33,912 nt of DNA from Chitinophagaceae bacterium (GTDB taxonomy: Bacteria; Bacteroidota; Bacteroidia; Cytophagales; Cytophagaceae). How positions within the stretch are numbered: the stretch's first letter is position 1; each line of letters begins with the position of its first letter. Below, piece after piece: positions 26,193 to 33,912 of this stretch. The stretch is from assembly GCA_028288405.1 (NCBI GenBank), contig JAQBNS010000143.1, forward strand, positions 1 through 33,912. The letters are read 5' to 3'. Under the pieces are notes generated by a model. The model saw only the letters and a program-made list of their open reading frames with translations, was not told the DNA's origin and ran no database searches. The translations under genes were made by a program, and so were the position numbers.

Positions 26193-26483
26193 ATGGGGGA
26201 TTTATCAATAAAAATAAAAATAGGAGACCGCGAATATCCGATGAAGGTAAAACCGGAGGAGGAAGAGCGTGTTAGGCTTGCCGGTAGGCTGCTTAATGAT
26301 AAGCTCAAGACTTTCCGTGAACATTTCAAGATAGACGACAAGCAGGATCTATTGTCTATGATTGCATTCGATGCGCAAGCAGGATTACTAAAATCAGAAC
26401 ACAGTAAAGTAGATTTGCTAAAGAAGTTTGACGACAAGATCGCTGAGTTAGATGACTTGTTGAGCCGTACCCTAAAAAAATAG
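26193..26483 (+). CDS. zapA: Cell division protein ZapA
   Basis: 96-residue cytoplasmic protein that bundles and stabilises FtsZ filaments. The N-terminal beta-hairpin segment (LSIKIKIGDREYPMKVKPEEEERVRLAGRLLND, quoted by ends) and the long C-terminal helix match ZapA. It is clustered with the small coiled-coil gene and 65 bases ahead of rny. The gap to rny is too short for a 6S RNA gene, which often accompanies zapA in other bacteria. Confidence 0.88.
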   Translation: MGDLSIKIKIGDREYPMKVKPEEEERVRLAGRLLNDKLKTFREHFKIDDKQDLLSMIAFDAQAGLLKSEHSKVDLLKKFDDKIAELDDLLSRTLKK

Positions 26484-26548
26484 TTATTCTCCCTGATCAT
26501 TTCTTTTCCTAAAGATCATCTGCTGAGTCATATATAACCCATATACTC

Positions 26549-28117
26549 ATGCCAGATTTAATATTATATATTGTTGTTGCCTCAGTAGTTGCACTTACTG
26601 CAGGTGTTGTGATCGGAAGATACCTTTTGATCCAGTTTTTTAAGAAACACGAAGAGGACAGTAAAGAGAAAAGCAAACTGATTCTTAAAGAAGCCCAATT
26701 GCAGGCGGAAACCACCAAGAAAGATAAAATACTGGAAGCAAAGGAACATTTCCTGAAGCTTAAATCGGAGTTTGAAGAGGATTCTAATAAAAAGAAAAAC
26801 CTCATCATTCAGAACGAGCAAAAAATCAAGCAACGTGAGCAAACGGTTTCAAAGCAATTAGAAACGAACCAACGCCGCGAAGCAGAATTAGACAGTATGC
26901 GTGAAAATCTTTCGGCGCAACTTGAAATTCTGAACAAGCGCAAAGAAGAGACTGAAAAGGTAAGATTATCCCAAGTCGCTAAATTAGAGAAAATTGCTAA
27001 TTTAACAGGAGAAGAAGCAAAAGCTCAATTGTTGGAAGCCATTAAGGAAGAAGCGAAAACAGAAGCTTCTTCATACATTAAAGGCATTACAGACGAAGCC
27101 AAACTAACCGCGACGAAAGAAGCGAAGAAGATTGTCTTGGAAACTTTGCAACGCACCGCTACAGAGCACGCTATTGAAAACTGTGTTTCTATTTTTAACA
27201 TTGAAAGCGACGACATCAAAGGTAAAATTATCGGAAGAGAAGGTCGTAACATCCGTGCACTGGAAGCAGCAACAGGGGTGGAGATCATCGTTGACGATAC
27301 GCCGGAAGCGATCATTATTTCAGGATTTGACCCGGTGAGAAGAGAAGTGGCTCGTTTATCTTTGCATAGATTGGTAAGTGACGGTCGTATTCACCCGGCA
27401 CGTATCGAAGAAATTGTTGCCAAAACATTCAAGCACATCGACGATGAAATCATCGAGATCGGTGAGCGTACAGTGATCGACTTAGGTATTCACGGACTGC
27501 ATCCTGAATTGATCAAGATGGTGGGACGTATGCGTTTCCGTTCTTCTTACGGACAAAATTTATTACAACATTCACGCGAGGTTGCTAACCTTTGCGCAAC
27601 AATGGCCTCTGAATTGGGCTTGAATGCTAAGGTTGCCAAGCGTGCAGGTTTGCTGCACGATATTGGAAAAGTAAGTCCGGACGAACCAGAATTGCCTCAC
27701 GCTATTTTGGGAATGGAATTGGCTAAGAAATACAAAGAGTCTCCAGAGGTATGCAATGCCATCGGTGCTCACCATGACGAGATCGAAATGACCAGCATGA
27801 TTTCTCCGATCGTTCAGATCTGTGATGCGGTATCCGGTGCCAGACCTGGTGCACGTCGCGAAGTGATGGAGTCTTACATCAAACGTTTGAAAGAACTGGA
27901 AGCACTGGCACTCTCTTTTGATGGAGTAACGAAATGTTACGCGATACAAGCAGGACGTGAATTACGTATCATGGTAGATGCCGATTCGGTCAACGATGAA
28001 AAAGCGGGTATGCTTTCTTTTGAAATCTCTAAGAAAATAGAAACAGAAATGCAGTATCCCGGACAAATTAAAGTAACGGTGATACGAGAAATGAGAGCCA
28101 TTAATTACGCCAAATAA
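26549..28117 (+). CDS. rny: Ribonuclease Y
   Basis: Membrane-anchored endoribonuclease that initiates mRNA decay. The 522 residues match the usual length. An N-terminal membrane helix (4-27) is followed by a long Lys/Glu-rich coiled coil (about 30-205), a KH RNA-binding domain (around 210-275; [15 protein letters not shown]) and an HD phosphohydrolase domain (about 335-430) with HSREVANL, the LLHDIGK motif and AHHDEIE. The gene ends the pheT-zapA-rny run, and a perfect-palindrome terminator follows eight bases after its stop. Confidence 0.97.
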   Translation: MPDLILYIVVASVVALTAGVVIGRYLLIQFFKKHEEDSKEKSKLILKEAQLQAETTKKDKILEAKEHFLKLKSEFEEDSNKKKNLIIQNEQKIKQREQTVSKQLETNQRREAELDSMRENLSAQLEILNKRKEETEKVRLSQVAKLEKIANLTGEEAKAQLLEAIKEEAKTEASSYIKGITDEAKLTATKEAKKIVLETLQRTATEHAIENCVSIFNIESDDIKGKIIGREGRNIRALEAATGVEIIVDDTPEAIIISGFDPVRREVARLSLHRLVSDGRIHPARIEEIVAKTFKHIDDEIIEIGERTVIDLGIHGLHPELIKMVGRMRFRSSYGQNLLQHSREVANLCATMASELGLNAKVAKRAGLLHDIGKVSPDEPELPHAILGMELAKKYKESPEVCNAIGAHHDEIEMTSMISPIVQICDAVSGARPGARREVMESYIKRLKELEALALSFDGVTKCYAIQAGRELRIMVDADSVNDEKAGMLSFEISKKIETEMQYPGQIKVTVIREMRAINYAK

Positions 28118-28125
28118 TAACACAT

Positions 28126-28156
28126 GCTCCTTACTAATTAGTAAGGAGCTTTTTTT
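28126..28156 (+). terminator. rny terminator abutting the outer-membrane protein cluster
   Basis: A perfect 24-base palindrome, GCTCCTTACTAA with TTAGTAAGGAGC, followed by seven T. The next start codon is only 20 bases beyond the tract. Confidence 0.85.
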
Positions 28157-28176
28157 ATTTGTTTAAAATTGATTTT

Positions 28177-29058
28177 ATGAAAGCACTTTTTTTAGTTGCC
28201 CTTTTTTGTTTGATGAACATTGTTAGTGCAAGCGCTCAAACTACTGCCAAAGATTCTATAGCGCTCATCGAACAGGAGCGCACAGCATTGGAACTTATGC
28301 AGCGACGTATTCGTGAAAAGCAGGATAGCTTGGTGAGAGTGCGTGTGAAAATTAGTGAGGAACAAAAAAGGATAGAAGCTGCGAAGAAAGCAGAAGCTCA
28401 GAAAAACAACCCTACTTCTTTACAATCTACAATCGCCCCTGTTGTTATCAATAAGCGCAACGTGAAAAATGTTGTAGGTTTTGCGCCAGTGCAGATGCTG
28501 ATTACAGGCTTCGATGTGTTTTACGAACGTGTCATTGGTAAAAAAACTTCTATTGTTCTTAGCGGAGGATACCACGCAATGGAAAATTTTCCTAAACAAA
28601 ATAGCTCTGGAAGCTATACTAACAGTAGTTCCAGCACGTCGTTAGGTACAGCTTTTTTGGGAGGAGATAAGGTTGCCAATTATGGTGTTAGAGTTCAATT
28701 GCAATTGAGAGCTTATTTGTTTGAAGAAGTAGACGTGTTAGAAAAATTATATATCGCTCCCACATTTCTGTATAAGCATGATGAATTGGTTCATTTAAAC
28801 AATCGATACGCTCTTAATAATAGTGGAGGTTCTCCTGAATATAATCAGTACTTCGCAGAAGCCGTGGTACCAGGTTTAGATATTGGCTATCAAATAAAAG
28901 TACTCCGTTATTTCACTGTTAATCCATTCCTTGGATTTATGTACACGGTTCCCATTACAGGAAAAGCCGATGCAGACGAAGTGAATATTGACTTTCTTAA
29001 TCCGTATAGACAAAACATGATGGTTCGTACAGGTTTGACTGTCGGATTTACTTTTTAA
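28177..29058 (+). CDS. Coiled-coil/outer-membrane beta-barrel protein, first of three paralogs
   Basis: 293-residue exported protein. The ATG at 28177 gives a signal peptide ending SASAQ; a TTG at 28159 would only add six residues. After it comes a charged coiled-coil stretch (about 24-75) with the paired DS(I/L)..EQ and KQDSL motifs shared by the next two genes, then a beta-rich barrel domain (about 90-293) with GFDVFYERVIGKKTSIVLSG, LYIAPTFLYK, IGYQIKVLRYF and the C-terminal Phe typical of outer-membrane barrels (GLTVGFTF). The barrel resembles DUF3575-type proteins, a tentative call. The coiled coil would project into the periplasm and might contact peptidoglycan or a partner, by inference. 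The gene starts just after the rny terminator. Confidence 0.78.
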   Translation: MKALFLVALFCLMNIVSASAQTTAKDSIALIEQERTALELMQRRIREKQDSLVRVRVKISEEQKRIEAAKKAEAQKNNPTSLQSTIAPVVINKRNVKNVVGFAPVQMLITGFDVFYERVIGKKTSIVLSGGYHAMENFPKQNSSGSYTNSSSSTSLGTAFLGGDKVANYGVRVQLQLRAYLFEEVDVLEKLYIAPTFLYKHDELVHLNNRYALNNSGGSPEYNQYFAEAVVPGLDIGYQIKVLRYFTVNPFLGFMYTVPITGKADADEVNIDFLNPYRQNMMVRTGLTVGFTF

Positions 29059-29069
29059 AGGAGAATTCT

Positions 29070-29870
29070 ATGAGACTATTTTTTTTTGTTGCATCATGTT
29101 TAGGCTTATTGATCTGGGGAGAATCGACTTCTGCTCAGTCTTCCGGTGATTCTTTGACAGAGATAAAATTAGAACAAGAACAAAGTGCGTTGAGAGTACA
29201 ACAACTATTATTTCAACGAAGGAAAGATAGTTTGTATAAAGTAAATGTTGCTCTGCAAAATAAAGTAGCGGCAGAACAAAAAAAAACGACAGCGTTAAGT
29301 CATCGCAAATATTCCAATACAATTGCTTATGATCCTGTATATAGTCTTTTTTATTACGGTGTTTCATTCTCATACGAAAGAGCTGTGGCTCAAAGGCGCT
29401 CTTTGTATATAAGTTTAGGCTTTTATGACTTTATAGGATTGGATGAGTACAGGAATACTCAGTTAGATCGTTCCTACCTCAAATCTACTACAGGCTATCG
29501 TTGTTTATTAGAGTATCGCTTTTATTTGATGCCGGAAGGATCTGTTTTTAGCGGAGTGTATGCAGGGCCGTCGGTGTATTACAAGCAACGCTTAGAAGAT
29601 GTTTCCGAAAGTGTAAAAGATAGTTTGAACCACTATACCTATACCTATCAAGATAATGCCAGGTTTGGAAGTGCCTTTGGCCTAGGGGCCGTTATAGGTT
29701 ATCAGATACGGATGTCTAATCGTTTCGTATTCGATGCCTATGTGCGCATTGGTGGTAATATAGGTTTCGGTGATCGAAAGGTTGCTCCTTTAGTAGGGAA
29801 AGCCATTTTAGACCCCTACAATACTTCGGCTTTTATAGGAACGGGTGTTTCGATCGGTTATAAGTTTTAA
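29070..29870 (+). CDS. Coiled-coil/outer-membrane beta-barrel protein, second paralog
   Basis: 266-residue exported protein with the same plan as its neighbours: signal peptide (ending TSAQ), a Gln/Glu-rich helix (about 27-75; RRKDSLYKVN) and a barrel (about 85-266) containing VSFSYERAVAQRRSLYISLG, YAGPSVYYKQ, IGYQIRMSNRF and a C-terminal GVSIGYKF. It begins 11 bases after the first paralog and, unusually for this phylum, is preceded by a strong Shine-Dalgarno-like AAAGGAG seven bases before the ATG. Ten bases separate it from the third paralog, so the three form one transcription unit. It is the most diverged of the three. Confidence 0.78.
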   Translation: MRLFFFVASCLGLLIWGESTSAQSSGDSLTEIKLEQEQSALRVQQLLFQRRKDSLYKVNVALQNKVAAEQKKTTALSHRKYSNTIAYDPVYSLFYYGVSFSYERAVAQRRSLYISLGFYDFIGLDEYRNTQLDRSYLKSTTGYRCLLEYRFYLMPEGSVFSGVYAGPSVYYKQRLEDVSESVKDSLNHYTYTYQDNARFGSAFGLGAVIGYQIRMSNRFVFDAYVRIGGNIGFGDRKVAPLVGKAILDPYNTSAFIGTGVSIGYKF

Positions 29871-29880
29871 GAAAAAAATC

Positions 29881-30690
29881 ATGAGAAAAACACTGTATGT
29901 ATTTATCCTTTGTGCCATTGGCTTTACGGGCTATTCACAAACAAGTGATTCGTTGAATGCCATTGAGCAGCAGCAAGAAGAGTTAAGACAGCAGCAGTTG
30001 CGCTTGCAAGCCAAGCAAGACAGTCTGCAAAGAGAGCAAGATCGAATCTCCGCTGAGAAAGTAAAACAACAACAGCAAGTTGCGCAACCGGTAATTACTA
30101 CTGTTGCAGAGAAAGAACAACGTCACAATCATACTGTGATTGCTTTTCATCCGCTTTTCGCAGTATTTGGTCAGGTTGATTTTTCACTGGAACAAAGTAT
30201 CTCAAAAACATCTTCCTTGTACCTGGAATTTGGTTACCACGATTTTAACTTAAGAGAAAACTCTACAGTTGCCGCATTTATGCCAGGTGATTGGATTGCT
30301 TATACGGGATATAGAGCAGAGCTGCAATACCGGTATTATGCGTTGCCTGAAGCGGGTGCTTTATACAAACTTTACATTGCTCCGCATGTTTATTACAAAC
30401 AAGATGAAGTGAGCAGAGGAGAAGGCGATCATTATGACAACAACAATGGTCTGAACAGGCAGTATGAGTTCTATAATCAATATCAAGCTCAGGCTATGGG
30501 AGCAGGTGTAAGCATAGGTTACCAGATCCAGTTTTTGCGGCACCTTACTTTTGATAGCTCTGTTGGTGCGAGCTATACGATGCCCTTGACAGGTAAGACT
30601 GTTAGTGATATCGCTCATTTGCCTTTAGTCAATCCTTATAAAGAAGGAATGATGTTAAGGATGAATCTTTCTTTGGGTTTTGCATTTTAA
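29881..30690 (+). CDS. Coiled-coil/outer-membrane beta-barrel protein, third paralog
   Basis: 269-residue exported protein starting at the ATG at 29881 (an earlier in-frame start at 29845 lies inside the previous gene and would bury the signal peptide). Signal peptide ending GYSQ, then an extremely Gln-rich coiled coil (about 24-70: EQQQEELRQQQLRLQAKQD), then a barrel domain with VDFSLEQSISKTSSLYLEFG, LYIAPHVYYKQDE, IGYQIQFLRHL and the terminal LSLGFAF. The shared landmarks show the three genes arose by tandem duplication. A strong bidirectional terminator follows. Confidence 0.78.
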   Translation: MRKTLYVFILCAIGFTGYSQTSDSLNAIEQQQEELRQQQLRLQAKQDSLQREQDRISAEKVKQQQQVAQPVITTVAEKEQRHNHTVIAFHPLFAVFGQVDFSLEQSISKTSSLYLEFGYHDFNLRENSTVAAFMPGDWIAYTGYRAELQYRYYALPEAGALYKLYIAPHVYYKQDEVSRGEGDHYDNNNGLNRQYEFYNQYQAQAMGAGVSIGYQIQFLRHLTFDSSVGASYTMPLTGKTVSDIAHLPLVNPYKEGMMLRMNLSLGFAF

Positions 30691-30699
30691 AAATGAGTG

Positions 30700-30794
30700 G
30701 TAAATTGTAAGTGATAAGTATTTTATCACATAAAAAAAGAGGAGCTAAATATATCTTAGCTCCTCTTTTTTTTGACTTACAACTTATCACTTAA
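30700..30794. repeat. Nested inverted repeat around a bidirectional terminator
   Basis: TAAGTGATAAGT at 30708-30719 is the exact inverse of ACTTATCACTTA at 30782-30793, and TTGTAAG/CTTACAA elements extend both arms. They enclose the hairpin at 30732-30772. The layout parallels 20469-20550. Confidence 0.55.
30732..30772. terminator. Bidirectional terminator after the barrel-protein cluster
   Basis: A 17-base-pair stem, AAAAAAAGAGGAGCTAA with TTAGCTCCTCTTTTTTT, over a 7-base loop. It gives a T-tract on both strands and separates the converging barrel-protein and leucine-rich-repeat genes. Confidence 0.85.
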
Positions 30795-30798
30795 TTTT

Positions 30799-31674
30799 TT
30801 ATTCAAAGTAGATTGTCGTTTTCGGTAGTAATGCTTTAATTTTTCTCTGCTCAGCAGAAGACAGTTCGTTACCAACCAAGGTTAATGTTTTTAGATTTTT
30901 AAGGTTGGCAATTTCCATAGGTAAGGTTGTGAGTTTGTTCAGCGCCAAATCCAAGTTTTCTAAAGAAGTAAGCATGGCAATGGATGGAGGGAACTCTGTC
31001 AATCCGTTTTGACGTAGAGTCAAAGTCTGAAGTTGTTTCAGGTTTCCTATTTCTAAAGGCAATGTTTTAATGGGGTTTTTATTCAGATTCAATTCCTTCA
31101 AGTGAATCAATTTACCTATAGAGGGAGAAAGTGCTGTCAATTTATTGCTGCCTAAGTCTAAAGAAAGAAGTTTATCCAACGATTCCCACTCTTTAGAAAA
31201 AGTAGTCAGCTTGTTGTTGAACATATTCATTTTCACGAGATAAGTCAACTTGTTGCAACCTGCCGGCAAGTCTGTTAATACTTTGGAGCTAAAGTCTGCA
31301 CAATATACAATTTCAGGTTCCTCAAAAGCGCCATCAAGAGGGAAGCATTCCCCCATACAGCCTTTTTCTAATTTAGCTGCGGCTTCTTTTTTACCATAGT
31401 GCATCGCCATCACAAGGTCCGTACACATTTCTGTACTGGTAAAGCCCATTTTTATACCTAATAATTCTTTCGCATAAGCTCTGTAGAAATAAGCATCTGC
31501 GTATTTCGGGTTTAAACTAATCGCATTAGTAAAATCTCCGATGGCTTTCATATAATCTTTACCATTTAGAGCATTAACCCCGCTATTGTAATAGGATGTA
31601 GCATCAGGGTGGTTAAACGCCGAAGAAACGGTGAAGATTACAATGCTGAGTAGGGTTATGTACCAGTTTTTCAT
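30799..31674 (-). CDS. Exported TPR and leucine-rich-repeat protein
   Basis: 291-residue protein with a signal peptide (1-20), a TPR pair (about 24-75; YYNSGVNALNGKDYMKAIGD and ALSLNPKYADAYFYRAYAKE-like text) and six to seven leucine-rich repeats (about 140-285) of the bacterial LxxLDLxxNxLxxLP type, for example LLSLDLGSNKLTAL, LKELNLNKNPIKTLP and LENLDLALNKLTTLP. A Cys-containing linker (around 105-125) joins the two. LRR proteins of this kind bind proteins; a cell-surface or periplasmic binding role is inferred. It is a single gene on the minus strand between two terminator/regulatory regions. Confidence 0.85.
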   Translation of the reverse strand: MKNWYITLLSIVIFTVSSAFNHPDATSYYNSGVNALNGKDYMKAIGDFTNAISLNPKYADAYFYRAYAKELLGIKMGFTSTEMCTDLVMAMHYGKKEAAAKLEKGCMGECFPLDGAFEEPEIVYCADFSSKVLTDLPAGCNKLTYLVKMNMFNNKLTTFSKEWESLDKLLSLDLGSNKLTALSPSIGKLIHLKELNLNKNPIKTLPLEIGNLKQLQTLTLRQNGLTEFPPSIAMLTSLENLDLALNKLTTLPMEIANLKNLKTLTLVGNELSSAEQRKIKALLPKTTIYFE

Positions 31675-31704
31675 GCGGATATCTTTAAGTCGAAAGATGA
31701 ATGA

Positions 31705-31720
31705 TACTTATAAATAAGTA
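31705..31720. promoter_or_regulatory. 16-base inverted repeat upstream of the LRR gene
   Basis: TACTTAT-AA-ATAAGTA, centred about 38 bases before the LRR start codon. It may be an operator; AT-rich palindromes of this size can be accidental. Confidence 0.25.
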
Positions 31721-31857
31721 CTAGTGGCTCCCTTTACTTACGAAATAGCGTTGTTACAGGTTACCGGATTGTATTAAATTATTTGCTCGCTGATGTACTA
31801 AATAATGTGAATAAGCTCAAAAAAGGAACCTTTCTGAGCTTAAATACACTTTCAAAA

Positions 31858-31866
31858 TGTGGATAA
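31858..31866 (-). promoter_or_regulatory. Perfect DnaA-box 9-mer (minus strand)
   Basis: TGTGGATAA, the inverse of TTATCCACA, in the 229-base gap between aminopeptidase P and the LRR gene. Binding is not shown. Confidence 0.3.
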
Positions 31867-31903
31867 ACTTGTGGGAATCGTTTTTGGGTTTGAAAAGCAT
31901 TCT

Positions 31904-33193
31904 CTATAAGCTCATTAGTGCCTCAATTTCCTCAATTTCTATGGGTATAAACTCCATCAAATTTTTAGGTCCATCCGGTGTAATCAAAATATCATTTTCT
32001 AAGCGAATCCCTATTCCTTCTTCTTTGATATAAATTCCTGGTTCGCAAGTCAGTAGCATGCCGGCTTTCATTTCTCCTTTTCTATTTCCTACGTCATGAA
32101 CATCTAATCCTAAAAAGTGAGAAATGCCATGCATGAAGTATTTTCTATAAAGAGGCTGTTGAGGATCCTGTTTTTTGACCTCTTCTTTATCCAATAGTTT
32201 TAGTTTGATCAACTCTTCTTCTACCAATTGAACTACTGCTTTTTGATAGGCTTCAAATGTGTTTCCCGGTTTTAACAGTTTAGTAGATTCTTTTAGAATG
32301 TACAATACGGATGCATAAACATCTCTTTGTCGTGGAGTGAATTTACCGTTTACGGGTATGGTCCGTGTAAGATCCGATGCATAATTTCCATAGGCTGATC
32401 CGAAATCCATCAGGACTAATTCTCCATCTCCGCATTTTTTATTGTTGGAAACATAATGCAATACGCAAGCATCTTTTCCAGAGGCTATGATACTCGCATA
32501 AGCTGGACCAGACGAGCGTTGGCGGATGAATTCGTGGGTGATTTCTGCTTCAATTTCAAATTCATAAACACCCGGTTTGGTAAATTTTAATACCCTTTGA
32601 AAAGCATCTCCTGTGATTTTACAAGCACGTGATACTTGTTCTATTTCCTCCGGAGTTTTGATTGTTCTTAATTCATGCAAAACAGGTGAGGAACGCTCTA
32701 TGGGGTGCAAAGGGTAGTGTTGTTTGACAAATGCCGTAAAACGATCTTCTTTAGTTTGCACAGACTTCTCGGCACGTCCGTGTTCATTGGCGTTGAGATA
32801 GATAGTTTGAGCTTCCAAAAAAAGAGTATGAAGAATTTTCTCGAAATCCTTCTCCCAATAGATGGTTTCGATCCCTGATAATTCCCGGGCTTCTGATTTG
32901 TTTAATTTAGCCCCTTCCCAAATAGCAATGTGCTCGTTGGTTTCTTTTATAAATAAGATTGTTTTATGTTTTTCTTCAGAAGCATCGGGAAACAGCACTA
33001 ATGCACTGTCTTCCTGATCGATTCCTGAGAGATAGAACAGGTCGTTGTTCTGACGAAAAGGAAAGGTACCATCCGCATTGGTAGGGTAAATGTCATGGGA
33101 TAAAAAGACAGCTATTCCTCCTTTTTTTAGCCTCGAATTAAAGGCCTCCCTGTTTTTTATAAAAAAGGATTTATTTATCGGTAAGTACCTCAT
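31904..33193 (-). CDS. pepP: Aminopeptidase P family (M24B) Xaa-Pro aminopeptidase
   Basis: Dimetal aminopeptidase of 429 residues that removes N-terminal residues preceding proline. The N-terminal creatinase-like domain (about 1-170) is followed by the pita-bread catalytic domain. All five metal ligands are present: Asp263 and Asp274 (MDFGSAYGNYASDLTRT), His359 (HGISHFLG), Glu384 (TCEPGIY) and Glu399 (GIRLEND). No signal peptide is seen, so it is probably cytoplasmic. Its start is only 36 bases from the start of the divergent subtilisin-like gene. Confidence 0.93.
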   Translation of the reverse strand: MRYLPINKSFFIKNREAFNSRLKKGGIAVFLSHDIYPTNADGTFPFRQNNDLFYLSGIDQEDSALVLFPDASEEKHKTILFIKETNEHIAIWEGAKLNKSEARELSGIETIYWEKDFEKILHTLFLEAQTIYLNANEHGRAEKSVQTKEDRFTAFVKQHYPLHPIERSSPVLHELRTIKTPEEIEQVSRACKITGDAFQRVLKFTKPGVYEFEIEAEITHEFIRQRSSGPAYASIIASGKDACVLHYVSNNKKCGDGELVLMDFGSAYGNYASDLTRTIPVNGKFTPRQRDVYASVLYILKESTKLLKPGNTFEAYQKAVVQLVEEELIKLKLLDKEEVKKQDPQQPLYRKYFMHGISHFLGLDVHDVGNRKGEMKAGMLLTCEPGIYIKEEGIGIRLENDILITPDGPKNLMEFIPIEIEEIEALMSL

Positions 33194-33229
33194 TTTAGTT
33201 AAATTTATAGAATAATCAATCTTATAAAT

Positions 33230-33912
33230 ATGTTAAAGAAGAATCTGATTCTGTTTGTTATTATCTGTGTCCAGTTCTATACTGCCAATGCTCAAAGTAA
33301 TAAGTATTGGGTTTTTTTCAAAGATAAAGATACATCAAATTATAATTGCTCGATGGTACTTACTCCTCATGCCATAGAGAACAGAAATACACATGGTATT
33401 CCGTCGTACCAATATACCGATATCCCTGTAAACAAATCGTATGTTCAGTCATTAGAAAAAATGGCTCAAGTAGAAACGATTTGTCAGTCAAGATGGTTGA
33501 ATGGTGTGTCATCGTTTCTGACAGCTGAGCAAAAAAGCATGGTAGAAAAGCTTCCTTTTGTAAAAGAAGTACGAGTGATTGACCGTAACATCGTTGTTAC
33601 TTCAACTAATATCAATACAGATCCTGCCTACATGCATGTAGCGATGCTACAGATGGGCCTTGCTAATTTTTTGAAGGCATCATTAGACGGTTCAGGAGTG
33701 AACATAGGTGTGATCGATGCTGGTTTCTTTTTGGCTCAATCGGATAAATACACTTCACACCTGGTAGCTGAAGGTAAAATAAAAGCACAGCGCGATTTTA
33801 TAGATTCTTCTCGTCATGATTTGATTACTGTTTCTGTAACCGGCGCAGATGAGCATGGTAAAAACGTATTGCGCATGATCGGTGGTTACGACGATAAACA
33901 ACGAGTGCTATT
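33230..33912 (+). CDS. Subtilisin-like (S8) secreted serine protease, 3' end cut by window edge
   Basis: Open from the ATG at 33230 to the right edge (227 codons, no stop). Residues 1-22 form a signal peptide ending NAQ. About 24-125 look like an inhibitor-type propeptide, ending VKEVRVIDRNIVV. The S8 catalytic domain follows: the Asp motif GVNIGVIDAGF with Asp163 and the His motif DEHGKNVLRMIGG with His209. The Ser motif lies beyond the window, as would any C-terminal sorting domain. The 36-base divergent gap to pepP must hold the control region, or promoters lie inside the neighbouring gene. Confidence 0.88.
   Translation, partial: MLKKNLILFVIICVQFYTANAQSNKYWVFFKDKDTSNYNCSMVLTPHAIENRNTHGIPSYQYTDIPVNKSYVQSLEKMAQVETICQSRWLNGVSSFLTAEQKSMVEKLPFVKEVRVIDRNIVVTSTNINTDPAYMHVAMLQMGLANFLKASLDGSGVNIGVIDAGFFLAQSDKYTSHLVAEGKIKAQRDFIDSSRHDLITVSVTGADEHGKNVLRMIGGYDDKQRVL

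Noticed and set aside
26484-26548. 6S RNA gene between zapA and rny
   Set aside because: The gap is 65 bases, far too short for a 6S RNA, and shows no hairpin of the expected type.
27572-27949. 125-codon open frame antisense to rny
   Set aside because: It is a shadow of the HD-domain coding sequence; composition is dictated by the sense gene.
15623-31866. Replication origin suggested by the DnaA boxes
   Set aside because: The boxes are kilobases apart, there is no box cluster with an AT-rich unwinding element, and dnaA/dnaN are not present.

Overview
The window looks like a chromosomal segment of a Bacteroidota (Bacteroidetes) bacterium of the gliding or environmental type, perhaps Cytophagales or a relative; the exact genus cannot be read from it. 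Pointers are AT-rich DNA, two clean TTTG-N19-TAnnTTTG promoters (recA, rpsT), mostly absent Shine-Dalgarno sequences, many signal peptides ending in '-AQ', a probable type IX secretion sorting domain, and family choices typical of the phylum (DUF3108, DUF3857, DUF1684, DUF2795, EttA). There are no tRNA or rRNA genes, insertion sequences, phage genes or CRISPR arrays, and no sign of a recently acquired island.

Layout. 1-3708 (minus): a run with a DUF3108 protein, a TlpA-like thioredoxin-fold protein, an OmpR-family response regulator and its histidine kinase, which is cut by the left edge. 3908-5260: recA with its own promoter and strong terminators. 5277-7586 (minus): a large secreted adhesin-like protein. 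7587-8048: a 462-base regulatory gap. 8049-15243 (plus): three tightly packed genes for secreted proteins, namely a TPR/MORN-repeat protein, a DUF3857 transglutaminase-like protein with an intact Cys-His-Asp triad, and a paralog that has lost it. 15257-18567: a DUF3817 membrane protein, queA, ispD, an ABC ATPase with no permease beside it, and a DUF2795 protein. 18788-23273: ettA, a zinc phospholipase C/S1-P1-fold protein, rpsT, radC and a DUF1684 protein. 23456-28117 (plus): pheT, a small coiled-coil gene, zapA and rny. 28177-30690 (plus): three tandem paralogous outer-membrane barrel proteins. 30799-33912: a TPR/leucine-rich-repeat protein, an M24B aminopeptidase P and, divergently, the start of a subtilisin-like protease that runs off the right edge.

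How the genes fit together. Housekeeping functions (recombination, translation, tRNA modification, isoprenoid synthesis, RNA decay, division) alternate with envelope genes of poorly known role. The best candidates for something undescribed are the three-gene MORN/transglutaminase unit, with its active/inactive enzyme pair and a repeat-rich upstream region, and the triplicated coiled-coil/barrel outer-membrane proteins. At the DNA level the notable patterns are intrinsic terminators placed 11-20 bases before the next start codon (three cases), a terminator core used twice, nested inverted repeats at two gene junctions, and four perfect DnaA-box 9-mers.
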